From contig JAJXUF010000047.1 of NCBI GenBank assembly GCA_021783175.1, positions 1 to 22,195 on the forward strand: a stretch of 22,195 bases of DNA. Reading direction: 5' to 3'. The DNA is from Pseudomonadota bacterium. GTDB lineage: Bacteria > Pseudomonadota > Gammaproteobacteria > Acidiferrobacterales > UBA6901. Shown here piece by piece: positions 14,161 through 21,547 of this stretch. Position 1 is the first letter of the stretch; each line of letters starts with the position of its first letter. Below the pieces are notes generated by a model, which had not been told where the DNA came from, did not search any database, and saw only the letters and a program-made list of their open reading frames with translations. The position numbers and the translations under genes were made by a program.

Positions 14161-15402
14161 TCAGTCCAATACATGCGACACCAAGCCGTCGGCCAGCTTG
14201 GGCTCGAACCAGGTGGATTTTGGCGGCATAACTTCCCCTGCATCTGCTACTGACATCAGATCTGACAGCGAGGTCGGATGGAGAGAAAAGGCTACCGCCA
14301 TCTCGCCGCTGTCTACGCGACGCTCAAGTTCCTTGAGTCCGCGAATTCCTCCGATGAAGTCAATGCGTTTGTCGCGCCGCGGATCACTGATACCGAGAAT
14401 CGGCGCAAGCAGGTTGTCGGCCAGCAGACTCACATCGAGCCGCCGCACCGGATCGTTATGGGCCACGCGATCGGCACGAATCGTAAGGCGGTGCCACTGC
14501 CCGGCACAATACATTCCGAATTCCCCGGTTCGAACTGGGGTCACTGCGGATGGCGAGCGCTCAACTGAAAACGCCTGGGAGACACGCTCGATAAACTCTT
14601 TAAGCGCGAGCCCGTGCAAGTCCCGCACCACCCGGTTGTAGGGCAGAATCTGCATCTGATTGTCCGGAAAAACTACCGCGAGAAAATAATCACTGGCCCT
14701 TTCGCCGCCGGCAGATGCAACGGCTTTACGGCGCGCAGCTGCAACGCGCGCGGCCGCCGCCGACCGGTGATGACCGTCCGCGATATACAGGCGGTCCATT
14801 GCCTCAAAAGCGCGAGTCAGCGTGTCGATAGTTGCCGGGTCACGCACCACCCATAGACTGTGGCGCACGCCATCATCAGCCACGACATCGACCTCCGGTG
14901 AAACCCGCGTGGCGTCACCTATTACACGGTCGACAATGGCGTCGTGCCGATAGGTAAGAAAGACTGGCCCGGTCTGGGCGTTGAGCACATCGATCTGGCG
15001 CACACGATCATCCTCCTTGTCCGGCCGCGTATGCTCATGTCGACGGATGCGCTGACTTTCGTACGCCGCTATCGACGCAGCCGCAACCAGCCCTGTCTGA
15101 GTATGCTGACCCATCACCAATCGATAGAGGTAGTAATAAGGCGCGGGGTCCCGCTGCAACACCTGCGCAGCGATCTGTTTGTCGAAATTTTCCCTGCCCT
15201 TCCGGTAAACAGCCGCATCATAGGGATCCGTACCGGGCGCCAGGTCTATCTCCGGGCGGGAGATGTGCAAGAAGCTCCAGGGTTTTCCGCTCGCCCTTGC
15301 CCGCGCCTCGTCCGTCGTGACTACGTCGTAGGGCGGCGCAAGCACCTGCGCGGCAAAATCAGCGCGCGGTCGCAAACCGGCAAATGGTCGAATTAGAGGC
15401 AT
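14161..15402 (-). CDS. DUF1015 family protein
   Basis: A 413-residue cytosolic protein of the DUF1015 family, widely conserved but without an established reaction. Typical family blocks are RPFAGLRP (5-12), LAPPYDVV (21-28), FLHISRPEIDL (44-54), RHEHTRPDKEDDR (121-133) and IADGHHRSAAA in the middle. The conserved HExT and DGHHR blocks suggest an enzyme with a phosphate or metal site, but this is inference. The ATG at 15402 is preferred because CAGGAG lies eight bases upstream and homologues start with a similar MPxIRPF; an in-frame codon at 15468 would add 22 residues. Convergent with the DUF3106 gene and divergent from agmatine deiminase. Confidence 0.92.
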   Translation of the reverse strand: MPLIRPFAGLRPRADFAAQVLAPPYDVVTTDEARARASGKPWSFLHISRPEIDLAPGTDPYDAAVYRKGRENFDKQIAAQVLQRDPAPYYYLYRLVMGQHTQTGLVAAASIAAYESQRIRRHEHTRPDKEDDRVRQIDVLNAQTGPVFLTYRHDAIVDRVIGDATRVSPEVDVVADDGVRHSLWVVRDPATIDTLTRAFEAMDRLYIADGHHRSAAAARVAAARRKAVASAGGERASDYFLAVVFPDNQMQILPYNRVVRDLHGLALKEFIERVSQAFSVERSPSAVTPVRTGEFGMYCAGQWHRLTIRADRVAHNDPVRRLDVSLLADNLLAPILGISDPRRDKRIDFIGGIRGLKELERRVDSGEMAVAFSLHPTSLSDLMSVADAGEVMPPKSTWFEPKLADGLVSHVLD

Positions 15403-15571
15403 CTTCGCACTCCTGATACGCTGCGACGCCCGGATTAGGCTCCGCGAGAGGCGCACATTCAAATACACTCGCTCATGCAGGTCAAATCCCCGGGCAGGCC
15501 AAAGTGATTGCTGTTGGCCTGCGCATCGCTAACGGCTATGATGCGCGCGTCCCTGAGACCGACTTCCGGCG

Positions 15572-16633
15572 ATGAACCCGTCAATCCCTGAACGCTGCCG
15601 CCCCTATCTTCCGCCCGAATGGGCGCCACAGAGCGGCGTCATGCTCACCTGGCCTCACGCGCAGACTGACTGGGCGCCACAACTGGCGGAGGTTGAAAAG
15701 GTATTCGTCGATCTCGCGCGCCAGATTGCCAGGCACGAAAAGGTCTTCATTGTTAGTTTCGACGCAGACCATCGCGAGCATATTGCCCGCCAACTGCGCC
15801 AGGCAGCGGTGGATGATACGCGGCTGGTCTTTGCGCTCGCGCCTTCCAATGACACTTGGGCAAGGGACCATGGTCCGATCGGAGTTGTTTGCCGCAATCG
15901 GCCGCTGCTTCTCGATTTCCACTTTAATGGCTGGGGTGGCAAGTTCCCGGCTGACCTGGATGACTCCATCTCCCAAAAGCTGGCACAGCAGGGCAGCTTT
16001 CACACCACGCCGCTCGAACCGGTAAATCTGGTGCTGGAAGGCGGAAGTATAGAGGTCGATGGCTCAGGCAGTCTGCTAACCACCGAGCGCTGCCTGCTTG
16101 CACCGACGCGCAACCCAGGACTGAGTCGCGAGGAAATAGAAAACCAGCTCGCGGACTGGCTAGGAATCACACGAGTGTTGTGGCTGCAACACGGGTATCT
16201 TGCCGGTGATGATACTGACAGCCACATCGATACCCTCGCCCGATTCTGCGACGTGAATACGATCGCCTACGTTACCTGCGACGACCCTGGCGACGAGCAC
16301 TTTCCAGAGCTCGCCGCCATGCAAGAGGAGCTGACGGCCTTGCGTACACGCACGGGGGATCCCTATCGGCTCGTTGGCCTCCCGTGGCCACGCGCGCGTT
16401 ATGACGAGCATGGGGAGCGCCTGCCTGCGACTTATGCCAATTTCTTGATCATCAACAACGCAGTGCTGGTGCCAACCTACGACGACCCAGCGGATTCGGT
16501 AGCCCTGGAACGCCTGCAGGCCTGTTTTCCGGATCGCACTATCATCGGCGTACCCTGTCTGCCATTGATCCACCAGCATGGGAGTCTGCACTGTGTCACG
16601 ATGCAGCTGCCAAGAGGCGTGCTCGGAGACTGA
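15572..16633 (+). CDS. aguA: Agmatine deiminase
   Basis: Hydrolyses agmatine to N-carbamoylputrescine and ammonia, the first step of the arginine decarboxylase route to putrescine. The 353-residue protein has the pentein-fold catalytic residues: NDTWARDHGP (93-102), LEGGSIEVDG (155-164), DDTDSHID (213-220, His218) and the nucleophile Cys341 in GSLHCVTMQLP. Family members more often read GGNIHC at the last block, so His-Gly-Ser-Leu here is a mild variation that keeps the Cys. It is cytosolic. The enzyme for the next step lies 146 bases downstream on the same strand. The ATG has no strong Shine-Dalgarno. It diverges from the DUF1015 gene. Confidence 0.96.
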   Translation: MNPSIPERCRPYLPPEWAPQSGVMLTWPHAQTDWAPQLAEVEKVFVDLARQIARHEKVFIVSFDADHREHIARQLRQAAVDDTRLVFALAPSNDTWARDHGPIGVVCRNRPLLLDFHFNGWGGKFPADLDDSISQKLAQQGSFHTTPLEPVNLVLEGGSIEVDGSGSLLTTERCLLAPTRNPGLSREEIENQLADWLGITRVLWLQHGYLAGDDTDSHIDTLARFCDVNTIAYVTCDDPGDEHFPELAAMQEELTALRTRTGDPYRLVGLPWPRARYDEHGERLPATYANFLIINNAVLVPTYDDPADSVALERLQACFPDRTIIGVPCLPLIHQHGSLHCVTMQLPRGVLGD

Positions 16634-16763
16634 CGGTAAGTCCGCGGGACATCAGCGGCGTTTTACGACCTGTTTGCGACCGGCGCCATATGCGCAAGAC
16701 TTCATCCCTGTTTCATCTCCGGCACTAGGACTGGCCGCGAATTGGGCAGCACCCTTGCGGCAG

Positions 16764-16772
16764 TGATAAGAT
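16764..16772 (+). promoter_or_regulatory. Candidate extended -10 promoter directly before aguB
   Basis: TGATAAGAT fits the extended -10 form (TGn followed by TAAGAT). Initiation about seven bases later would fall at or next to the aguB ATG at 16780, implying a leaderless or nearly leaderless transcript. No Shine-Dalgarno is seen before this ATG, which agrees with that idea. Confidence 0.3.
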
Positions 16773-16779
16773 TGCATTC

Positions 16780-17667
16780 ATGAATCAGACACTCCGAGTC
16801 GGACTGGTGCAACACGCGTGCACCGAGGATTACCAGGGCAATCTCGCCAGGTCAGAGAAGGGCATTCGCGAGGCCTGTGCGGGTGGCGCACAACTGGTAC
16901 TTCTTCCGGAACTGCATGCCGGCGTATATTTCTGTCAGAGCGAAGATGCGGCCCGGTTCGACCAGGCCGAGTCGATCCCGGGTCCGACAACCGAAAGATT
17001 GGCGCACCTGGCGAAGGAATTGGGAGTCGTCATTGTCGCCTCCGTATTCGAGCGCCGCGCCGCGGGTCTGTATCACAACACTGCAGTAGTTCTGGAGCGC
17101 GACGGCCGCATCGCAGGTCGCTACCGAAAAATGCACATTCCCGATGATCCAGGCTACTATGAGAAGTACTATTTTTCTCCGGGCGACCAGGGTTTCGTCC
17201 CAGTGGAAACTTCGGTTGGCTCGCTTGGCGTCCTCGTTTGCTGGGACCAGTGGTATCCGGAAGCAGCGCGTCTAATGGCGCTGGCCGGCGCCCAGTTGCT
17301 GCTCTACCCCACTGCCATCGGCTGGGACCCGCGTGACCCGGAAGCGGAGCGCGGACGCCAGCGCGACAGCTGGATTACAATTCAGCGCGCTCACGCGATT
17401 GCCAATGGCTTACCCGTGCTGGTCTGCAATCGCATCGGCAATGAGCCGGATCCGGAACAGCGCACGAAAGGTATCACATTCTGGGGCAGCAGCTTCGTTG
17501 CCGGCCCGCAGGGCGAAGTTCTGGCTCAGGCAGTGGTGGACCAACCTGCGGTGACGATTGCCGACATCGAACTCGCACGCACCGAGACAGTGCGTCGCGC
17601 CTGGCCATTCCTGCGCGATCGGCGCATCGACGCCTACACCGACCTGACGAAACGTTACACGAAGTAA
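16780..17667 (+). CDS. aguB: N-carbamoylputrescine amidase
   Basis: Nitrilase-superfamily enzyme that hydrolyses N-carbamoylputrescine to putrescine, CO2 and ammonia, completing the agmatine pathway begun by the upstream gene. The catalytic triad is visible: Glu44 in LLPELHAG, Lys117 in RYRKMHIPDDPGYYEKYYF and Cys154 in VLVCWDQWYPE. The block MHIPDDPGYYEKYYFSPGD and the 295-residue length are characteristic of AguB rather than of other nitrilases. Cytosolic. The 146-base gap after aguA, lack of Shine-Dalgarno and an extended -10-like motif just before the ATG leave open whether it has its own promoter. Confidence 0.96.
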   Translation: MNQTLRVGLVQHACTEDYQGNLARSEKGIREACAGGAQLVLLPELHAGVYFCQSEDAARFDQAESIPGPTTERLAHLAKELGVVIVASVFERRAAGLYHNTAVVLERDGRIAGRYRKMHIPDDPGYYEKYYFSPGDQGFVPVETSVGSLGVLVCWDQWYPEAARLMALAGAQLLLYPTAIGWDPRDPEAERGRQRDSWITIQRAHAIANGLPVLVCNRIGNEPDPEQRTKGITFWGSSFVAGPQGEVLAQAVVDQPAVTIADIELARTETVRRAWPFLRDRRIDAYTDLTKRYTK

Positions 17668-17733
17668 AATCTTCTGTGTCGGCAAGGTGCTTTTAGGCGC
17701 AACGACACCATCCCACTACCGGCCTCTTGAGTC

Positions 17734-18999
17734 ATGTTCAGACCCCTGCTCTTCAATTCTGCGGCCGAACTGCTAGCGCTGATTCTCGCCGGCAACCAGG
17801 CCGCTGACAAACAAATGGAGCAGTTCTTTCGCGCGCACCCCGGCCTCGGGCAGCATGATCGCGGCTTCGTGGCGGAAACTGTTTACGGGTGCCTGCGGCG
17901 CAAACTGTCTCTCGCGTACAGGCTGGGCAGCGAGCAGCCCACGGCACAAGCCCTGGTAGCCGCCTACCTGCTGATCGAAGGCGGTTTCAGTGTACGCGCG
18001 CTGATTGATGCGGGTGCGCAACCGGCGGGGGTGGATCTTGCGGCGCTGGCAGCACGGGCGCGTAGCGACGATCCAAAAATGCCGCTCGCCGCGCGCACTG
18101 ATCTTCCGGACTGGCTATTGCCGCGACTGCTCGCACAGTACGGCGAGAGCGAGACGCGCGCGATGGCAGCCGCTCTTAACCAGCCGGCCACGTTGGATCT
18201 GCGGGTTAACACGCTAAAGGCCGGGCGCGCCGCCGTCGCCGAACGCCTCGCCCAGGAAGGCTTCCCGGTCGAACTGACGCCATTGTCTCCAGTCGGCCTG
18301 CGACGCAAGGAACGCGCGCCGTTATTCACAACCACCACGTTCCGCGAAGGCTGGTTCGAGATTCAGGATGAAGGCAGCCAGCTCGTGGCATTCTTGCTTG
18401 AGCCCAGGCGGCGCGAGATGGTGGTGGATTTCTGCGCCGGAGCTGGCGGCAAGACTCTGCAACTCGGCGCCATGATGGCCAATAGCGGCACCCTATACGC
18501 CTTTGACGTCGCGGCAAAGCGCCTGGCGCGACTCAAACCGCGTTTGATACGCGCTGGCCTGGACAATGTAAGACCGGTAGTCATCGCACACGAGCGTGAA
18601 GATCGCATTCAGCGCCTGCGCGGCAAAATCGACCGCGTGCTGGTCGACGCGCCGTGCACGGGCAGTGGTACGCTGCGACGCAGTCCGGACATCAAGTGGC
18701 GCGAGCCGGACCTGCCTGGACTGGTAGAAACGCAAAAACGGTTGCTCGCGGCGGCGGCAACACTGGTTAAGACTGGCGGACGGATCGTCTACGCAACATG
18801 CAGCGTGCTGCGAGAGGAAAACGATGAAGTGGTCGGCGCATTTCTTGCAGACCACCCTGCCTTCCGGCCGCACCCGGCTGCAGATATCCTTGCGCGCCAC
18901 TCGATCAATATCGATATGTCTGACAATGCCATGCGCCTTTATCCACACCGCCATAACACGGATGGCTTCTACGCGATAGCGCTTGACCGGCAAGATTGA
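17734..18999 (+). CDS. RsmB/NOP-family RNA m5C methyltransferase
   Basis: A 421-residue SAM-dependent RNA cytosine-C5 methyltransferase. Residues 1-130 form a helical N-terminal region and the Rossmann catalytic domain spans about 150-418. The SAM motif DFCAGAGGKT is at 232-241, Asp258 follows strand 2, and the two catalytic cysteines are Cys308 in DAPCTGSGT and Cys356 in YATCSVL. The N-terminal part (MFRPLLFNSAAELL, FFRAHPGLGQHDR) differs from that of classical RsmB (16S C967), which sits next to fmt, and resembles a stand-alone paralogue. So the rRNA target is not assigned. Shine-Dalgarno weak; 66 bases after aguB on the same strand. Confidence 0.92.
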   Translation: MFRPLLFNSAAELLALILAGNQAADKQMEQFFRAHPGLGQHDRGFVAETVYGCLRRKLSLAYRLGSEQPTAQALVAAYLLIEGGFSVRALIDAGAQPAGVDLAALAARARSDDPKMPLAARTDLPDWLLPRLLAQYGESETRAMAAALNQPATLDLRVNTLKAGRAAVAERLAQEGFPVELTPLSPVGLRRKERAPLFTTTTFREGWFEIQDEGSQLVAFLLEPRRREMVVDFCAGAGGKTLQLGAMMANSGTLYAFDVAAKRLARLKPRLIRAGLDNVRPVVIAHEREDRIQRLRGKIDRVLVDAPCTGSGTLRRSPDIKWREPDLPGLVETQKRLLAAAATLVKTGGRIVYATCSVLREENDEVVGAFLADHPAFRPHPAADILARHSINIDMSDNAMRLYPHRHNTDGFYAIALDRQD

Positions 19000-19104
19000 C
19001 GTCCCGCATGTCCCCGGCGAGTTAGCTGAACCCTCAGGCTGGACTATTGCACCAATATGCCCTGGCACGCCTCGATGTCGATCTCCGTACCCCAGTCAGC
19101 AGGC

Positions 19105-19135
19105 AAAAAAAAAGCCCCGCTCATCAAGCGGGGCT
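19105..19135 (-). terminator. Intrinsic terminator of the cold-shock gene
   Basis: AGCCCCGCT (19113-19121) and AGCGGGGCT (19127-19135) form a perfect 9-base stem with a 5-base loop. Nine A on the plus strand at 19105-19113 read as a T run following the hairpin on the minus strand. It lies about 25 bases beyond the csp stop codon, a canonical arrangement. Confidence 0.93.
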
Positions 19136-19161
19136 CTGGGAATTCTCAAGGCGAGGAGTGC

Positions 19162-19365
19162 TTAGCGCGGGATCACGCGTGTTGCCTGCATGCCCTTTGG
19201 ACCCTTGGTCGATTCGAACTCGACCTTCTGGCCTTCGGCCAGGGTCTTGAAGCCATCCCCTTCAATAGTAGAAAAATGAACGAACACGTCCGGACTGCCG
19301 TCACTGGGTGTGATGAAACCGAAACCCTTGGACTCGTTGAACCACTTGACCGTACCAGTTTGCAT
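19162..19365 (-). CDS. Cold-shock domain protein (CspA family)
   Basis: A 67-residue single cold-shock domain, a five-strand OB fold that binds single-stranded RNA and DNA and melts mRNA structure at low temperature. It begins [19 protein letters not shown]; the RNP1 motif KGFGFI is at 13-18 and RNP2 DVFVHF at 26-31. The ending QATRVIPR is typical. The ATG at 19365 is chosen because it matches the standard CspA N-terminus, with AGAGG about ten bases upstream; an in-frame ATG at 19404 would add an atypical 13-residue extension. Which member (CspA, C, D or E) cannot be assigned. A strong intrinsic terminator follows. Confidence 0.97.
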   Translation of the reverse strand: MQTGTVKWFNESKGFGFITPSDGSPDVFVHFSTIEGDGFKTLAEGQKVEFESTKGPKGMQATRVIPR

Positions 19366-19732
19366 AGACGAATAACCTCTTCTTACCTGTAAAGTCGACG
19401 CCATACGGCGGCGCGTTATTAATGGATTGCTGAATCAAGAGGTGGCACACCAAGGTAAGAGCAACGACCAACCCGTGACGCAGCTGCACAACGCACCCAG
19501 CCGATCCCGGCCTTGGGAGCGCAACAATCCTACGTGATCTCCATTGATAAAACAATCCAGCCGCGACTGGCAAAAAAAAACGCCCAAAGCTGGTGCACCC
19601 CTCTGTAACAGGAAACAGGCGGTCGTGCTTAACTGGACATGACTAAGGATTTTTCTTTCGGTTGAGCTCACGAAACTCCTGCCAGCTGCGACGACTTCAT
19701 TAAGTATGAACCGCTAACGTACAATCGTCTGC
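19366..19732. other. Divergent intergenic region between the csp and MFS genes
   Basis: A 367-base gap that must carry the promoter and leader of the cold-shock gene (minus strand) and the promoter of the transporter (plus strand). CspA-type mRNAs often have leaders of 100-200 bases that act as RNA thermosensors, which would fit here, but I could not find a convincing minus-strand promoter by eye. A nine-A run occurs at 19572-19580 without a good hairpin beside it. No gene-like open frame is supported. Confidence 0.5.
19720..19725 (+). promoter_or_regulatory. Candidate -10 element immediately before the MFS gene
   Basis: TACAAT is five of six to the -10 consensus; the -35 region (TTCATT at 19696-19701, 18-base spacing) is weak. 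Initiation would fall about 19732, at the ATG at 19733, so the transcript could be leaderless. No Shine-Dalgarno precedes that ATG. Confidence 0.35.
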
Positions 19733-20956
19733 ATGCCAGCTCCGCGGCCGTCCCCGACAAAAGAAGTTGCTAGCTCCGAGAGGCTTCCGCGCACCGTTAT
19801 TATCGTGGGACTGGTGAGCATGCTAAATGATTTTGCAAGCGAGATGGTGGTGCCGTTAATTCCCCTTCTGCTGGCGACTGTACTAGGCGCTGGTCCAGCC
19901 GCTCTGGGTGCCATTGAAGGTGGTGCTGACGCAGTATCAAACCTGGTAAAACTTTGGGCGGGACGTAATTCGGACATGCTTGGACGGCGGCGCAAGCCGT
20001 TCGTGGTCCTGGGTTATCTTGTATCCAATATCTTTAGACCCCTCATCGGCACCTCGGCCAGCTGGATCACTGTGCTCGGTATTCGCATATCGGATCGCAT
20101 CGGCAAAGGGCTGCGTACAGCGCCGCGCGATGCCATGATTGCGGATGCGGCCGTCAATACCGGTGCCGGCCGAGCATTCGGCTTTGCGCGCGCCTTGGAC
20201 CATGCCGGAGCGGTTCTTGGTGCGTTGACGGCCGCCGCTGTCGTGCATTGGGGAACGCACAACCTGGAGGCCGTCATTGCACTGTCAGCGGTCCCTGGCT
20301 CGCTCGCCGTCGCTTTAATTGCATTGGGTATCAAGGAACCGCCGGCAGTCGAACAGCGCGCCGCCACGCCTGCCCCACTGCGCTGGCATGCTCTGCATAA
20401 GGACGCCCGCGGCTTTCTGGTGGCTGTCGCCTTGTTCTCGCTTGGACGCATTCCGGAAACCTTTCTCCTGTTACGCGGACATGAACTCGGCCTGGGCACC
20501 GTGCCGTTGCTGATCCTTTGGGCAGCTTTGCATGCTTTCAAATCGTTGCTTTCGAACCTTGCCGGGAAGATGGCCGACCGCTACGGCCGGCACCCCTTAA
20601 TCCTCGCCGGCTGGGGTCTTTATGTCGCTGCCCTGGTCTGGCTGGCGCTCTCAGACAGCCCCGCACTCCTGGTCGCGGGAGCATTCATCCTGGCGGCCCA
20701 TTTCGGGCTCAGCGAGGGCGCAGAAAGGGCCTTAATACGGGATGTAGCAAGCGCTGAAGAAAGAGGTACGGCTTTCGGCTGGTACCACATGTTAACGGGG
20801 CTGGCCGCCATCCTCGCGGGCCTGACTCTCGGGTGGTTATGGGTGCTGTACGCGGCCAAAACTGCGTTCCTGGCATCGGCGCTCTTGGGCGGGGTCGGCA
20901 CCATGGTGTTCTGGTGGAATAGTCGATCCCGCATTGGCCGGACAAACGCCTCCTAG
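19733..20956 (+). CDS. Major facilitator superfamily transporter
   Basis: A 407-residue inner-membrane transporter with about twelve hydrophobic segments. Visible family marks are the cytoplasmic motif A in WAGRNSDMLGRRRKP (about 75-89), its second-half copy GKMADRYGRHP, and DRIGKGLRTAPRDAMIAD (about 120-137), a signature of one MFS subfamily of unknown substrates. The opening SMLNDFASEMVVPLIPLLL is also typical of that subfamily. Direction is probably proton-coupled efflux, but the substrate cannot be predicted. The N-terminus carries about 20 polar residues before the first membrane helix. The last codons overlap the convergent release-factor-like gene by four bases. Confidence 0.93.
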   Translation: MPAPRPSPTKEVASSERLPRTVIIVGLVSMLNDFASEMVVPLIPLLLATVLGAGPAALGAIEGGADAVSNLVKLWAGRNSDMLGRRRKPFVVLGYLVSNIFRPLIGTSASWITVLGIRISDRIGKGLRTAPRDAMIADAAVNTGAGRAFGFARALDHAGAVLGALTAAAVVHWGTHNLEAVIALSAVPGSLAVALIALGIKEPPAVEQRAATPAPLRWHALHKDARGFLVAVALFSLGRIPETFLLLRGHELGLGTVPLLILWAALHAFKSLLSNLAGKMADRYGRHPLILAGWGLYVAALVWLALSDSPALLVAGAFILAAHFGLSEGAERALIRDVASAEERGTAFGWYHMLTGLAAILAGLTLGWLWVLYAAKTAFLASALLGGVGTMVFWWNSRSRIGRTNAS

Positions 20957-21357
20957 TCCTCCAGACGTACCCGCGAGCGCATTCCCTTTGCTTGGCTTTG
21001 GCGCCGCTTTCCCTCCAGGCGTCGCTTGATGGAGGTTCTGGTAGGGCGTGTGGCTTTACGAACCTTCGGCACGATATTTAGACGGCGCAATCGTGCAGCC
21101 AGCCGGGTGAGCGCAATTGACCGGTTTCGCGCCTGGGAACGGGTATCAGATACCGTTACGACGATGCCCGACGGTAAGTGCGTGATTCGAATGGCCGACT
21201 CTGTCTTGTGCAGATTTTGCCCGCCTGGGCCGCTTGCACGAAAGGTCTCCACCCTTATTTCACGCTCCAGCACCTTGGGATCGAGCGAAAATGGCCGCCG
21301 TTGCCGAACTTCCAGATGTGCGTTTCCAGCGGACTTGCTAACAGGCTGATCCTTCAT
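20953..21357 (-). CDS. GGQ-motif ribosome-rescue / release-factor-like protein
   Basis: A 134-residue protein with only the peptidyl-tRNA hydrolysis domain of class I release factors. The catalytic GGQ is at 45-47 within FRASGPGGQNLHKTESAIRI, followed by HLPSGIVVTVSDTRSQARNRS. Codon-recognition domains are absent. The C-terminus is strongly basic (RKATRPTRTSIKRRLEGKRR and QAKGMRSRVR), close to the ArfB (YaeJ) tail that inserts into an empty mRNA channel to rescue stalled ribosomes. It lacks the roughly 20-residue insertion after the GGQ block seen in ArfB, so its catalytic domain looks more like mitochondrial MTRFR/C12orf65. Probably hydrolyses peptidyl-tRNA on stalled ribosomes or large subunits. 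The ATG at 21357 has a modest GGGGTG upstream. Confidence 0.88.
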   Translation of the reverse strand: MKDQPVSKSAGNAHLEVRQRRPFSLDPKVLEREIRVETFRASGPGGQNLHKTESAIRITHLPSGIVVTVSDTRSQARNRSIALTRLAARLRRLNIVPKVRKATRPTRTSIKRRLEGKRRQSQAKGMRSRVRLED

Positions 21358-21388
21358 GGCACCCCATAGCTAATGTTGACCTCTATCT

Positions 21389-21397
21389 TGCTAGAAT
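21389..21397 (+). promoter_or_regulatory. Candidate extended -10 promoter of the DAHP synthase gene
   Basis: TGCTAGAAT fits the extended -10 form. Transcription from about 21404 would give a leader of about 144 bases. No good -35 is present at the normal spacing; TTGACC at 21376-21381 is too close. By-eye prediction. Confidence 0.35.
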
Positions 21398-21420
21398 ACC
21401 GGTTTTCGTGACTTCGGGCT

Positions 21421-21476
21421 CGTTGCCCAATCAGGCAACGTTGCCAAGCCGGGCGCAAGCGGGGCGCTTAGCGCCC
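21421..21476 (+). promoter_or_regulatory. Structured GC-rich leader of the DAHP synthase gene
   Basis: Two perfect hairpins: CGTTGCC (21421-21427) with GGCAACG (21434-21440), and GGGCGC (21462-21467) with GCGCCC (21471-21476). They lie 70-125 bases before the ATG. Neither is followed by a T run, so a simple intrinsic terminator is not supported; a leader-RNA or post-transcriptional role is possible. Confidence 0.3.
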
Positions 21477-21547
21477 GCCATCCATCAGGCTTTTCGGCTG
21501 GACCGGTGTTTGCGGCGCCCTACCAGTTTATCAGCAAGGAAAACACG

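Noticed and set aside
19366..19404. N-terminal extension of the cold-shock protein
   Set aside because: CspA-family proteins start at the MxxGTVKWF block; the extension matches nothing and has no better ribosome site.
19572..19580. Nine-A run as a second minus-strand terminator
   Set aside because: The adjacent sequence on the upstream side for that strand does not form a stable GC-rich hairpin.
21373..21411. 13-codon leader peptide before the DAHP synthase as an annotated gene
   Set aside because: No ribosome site, single Tyr and Phe codons only, and the best promoter candidate lies inside it. Kept as a finding, not as a feature.
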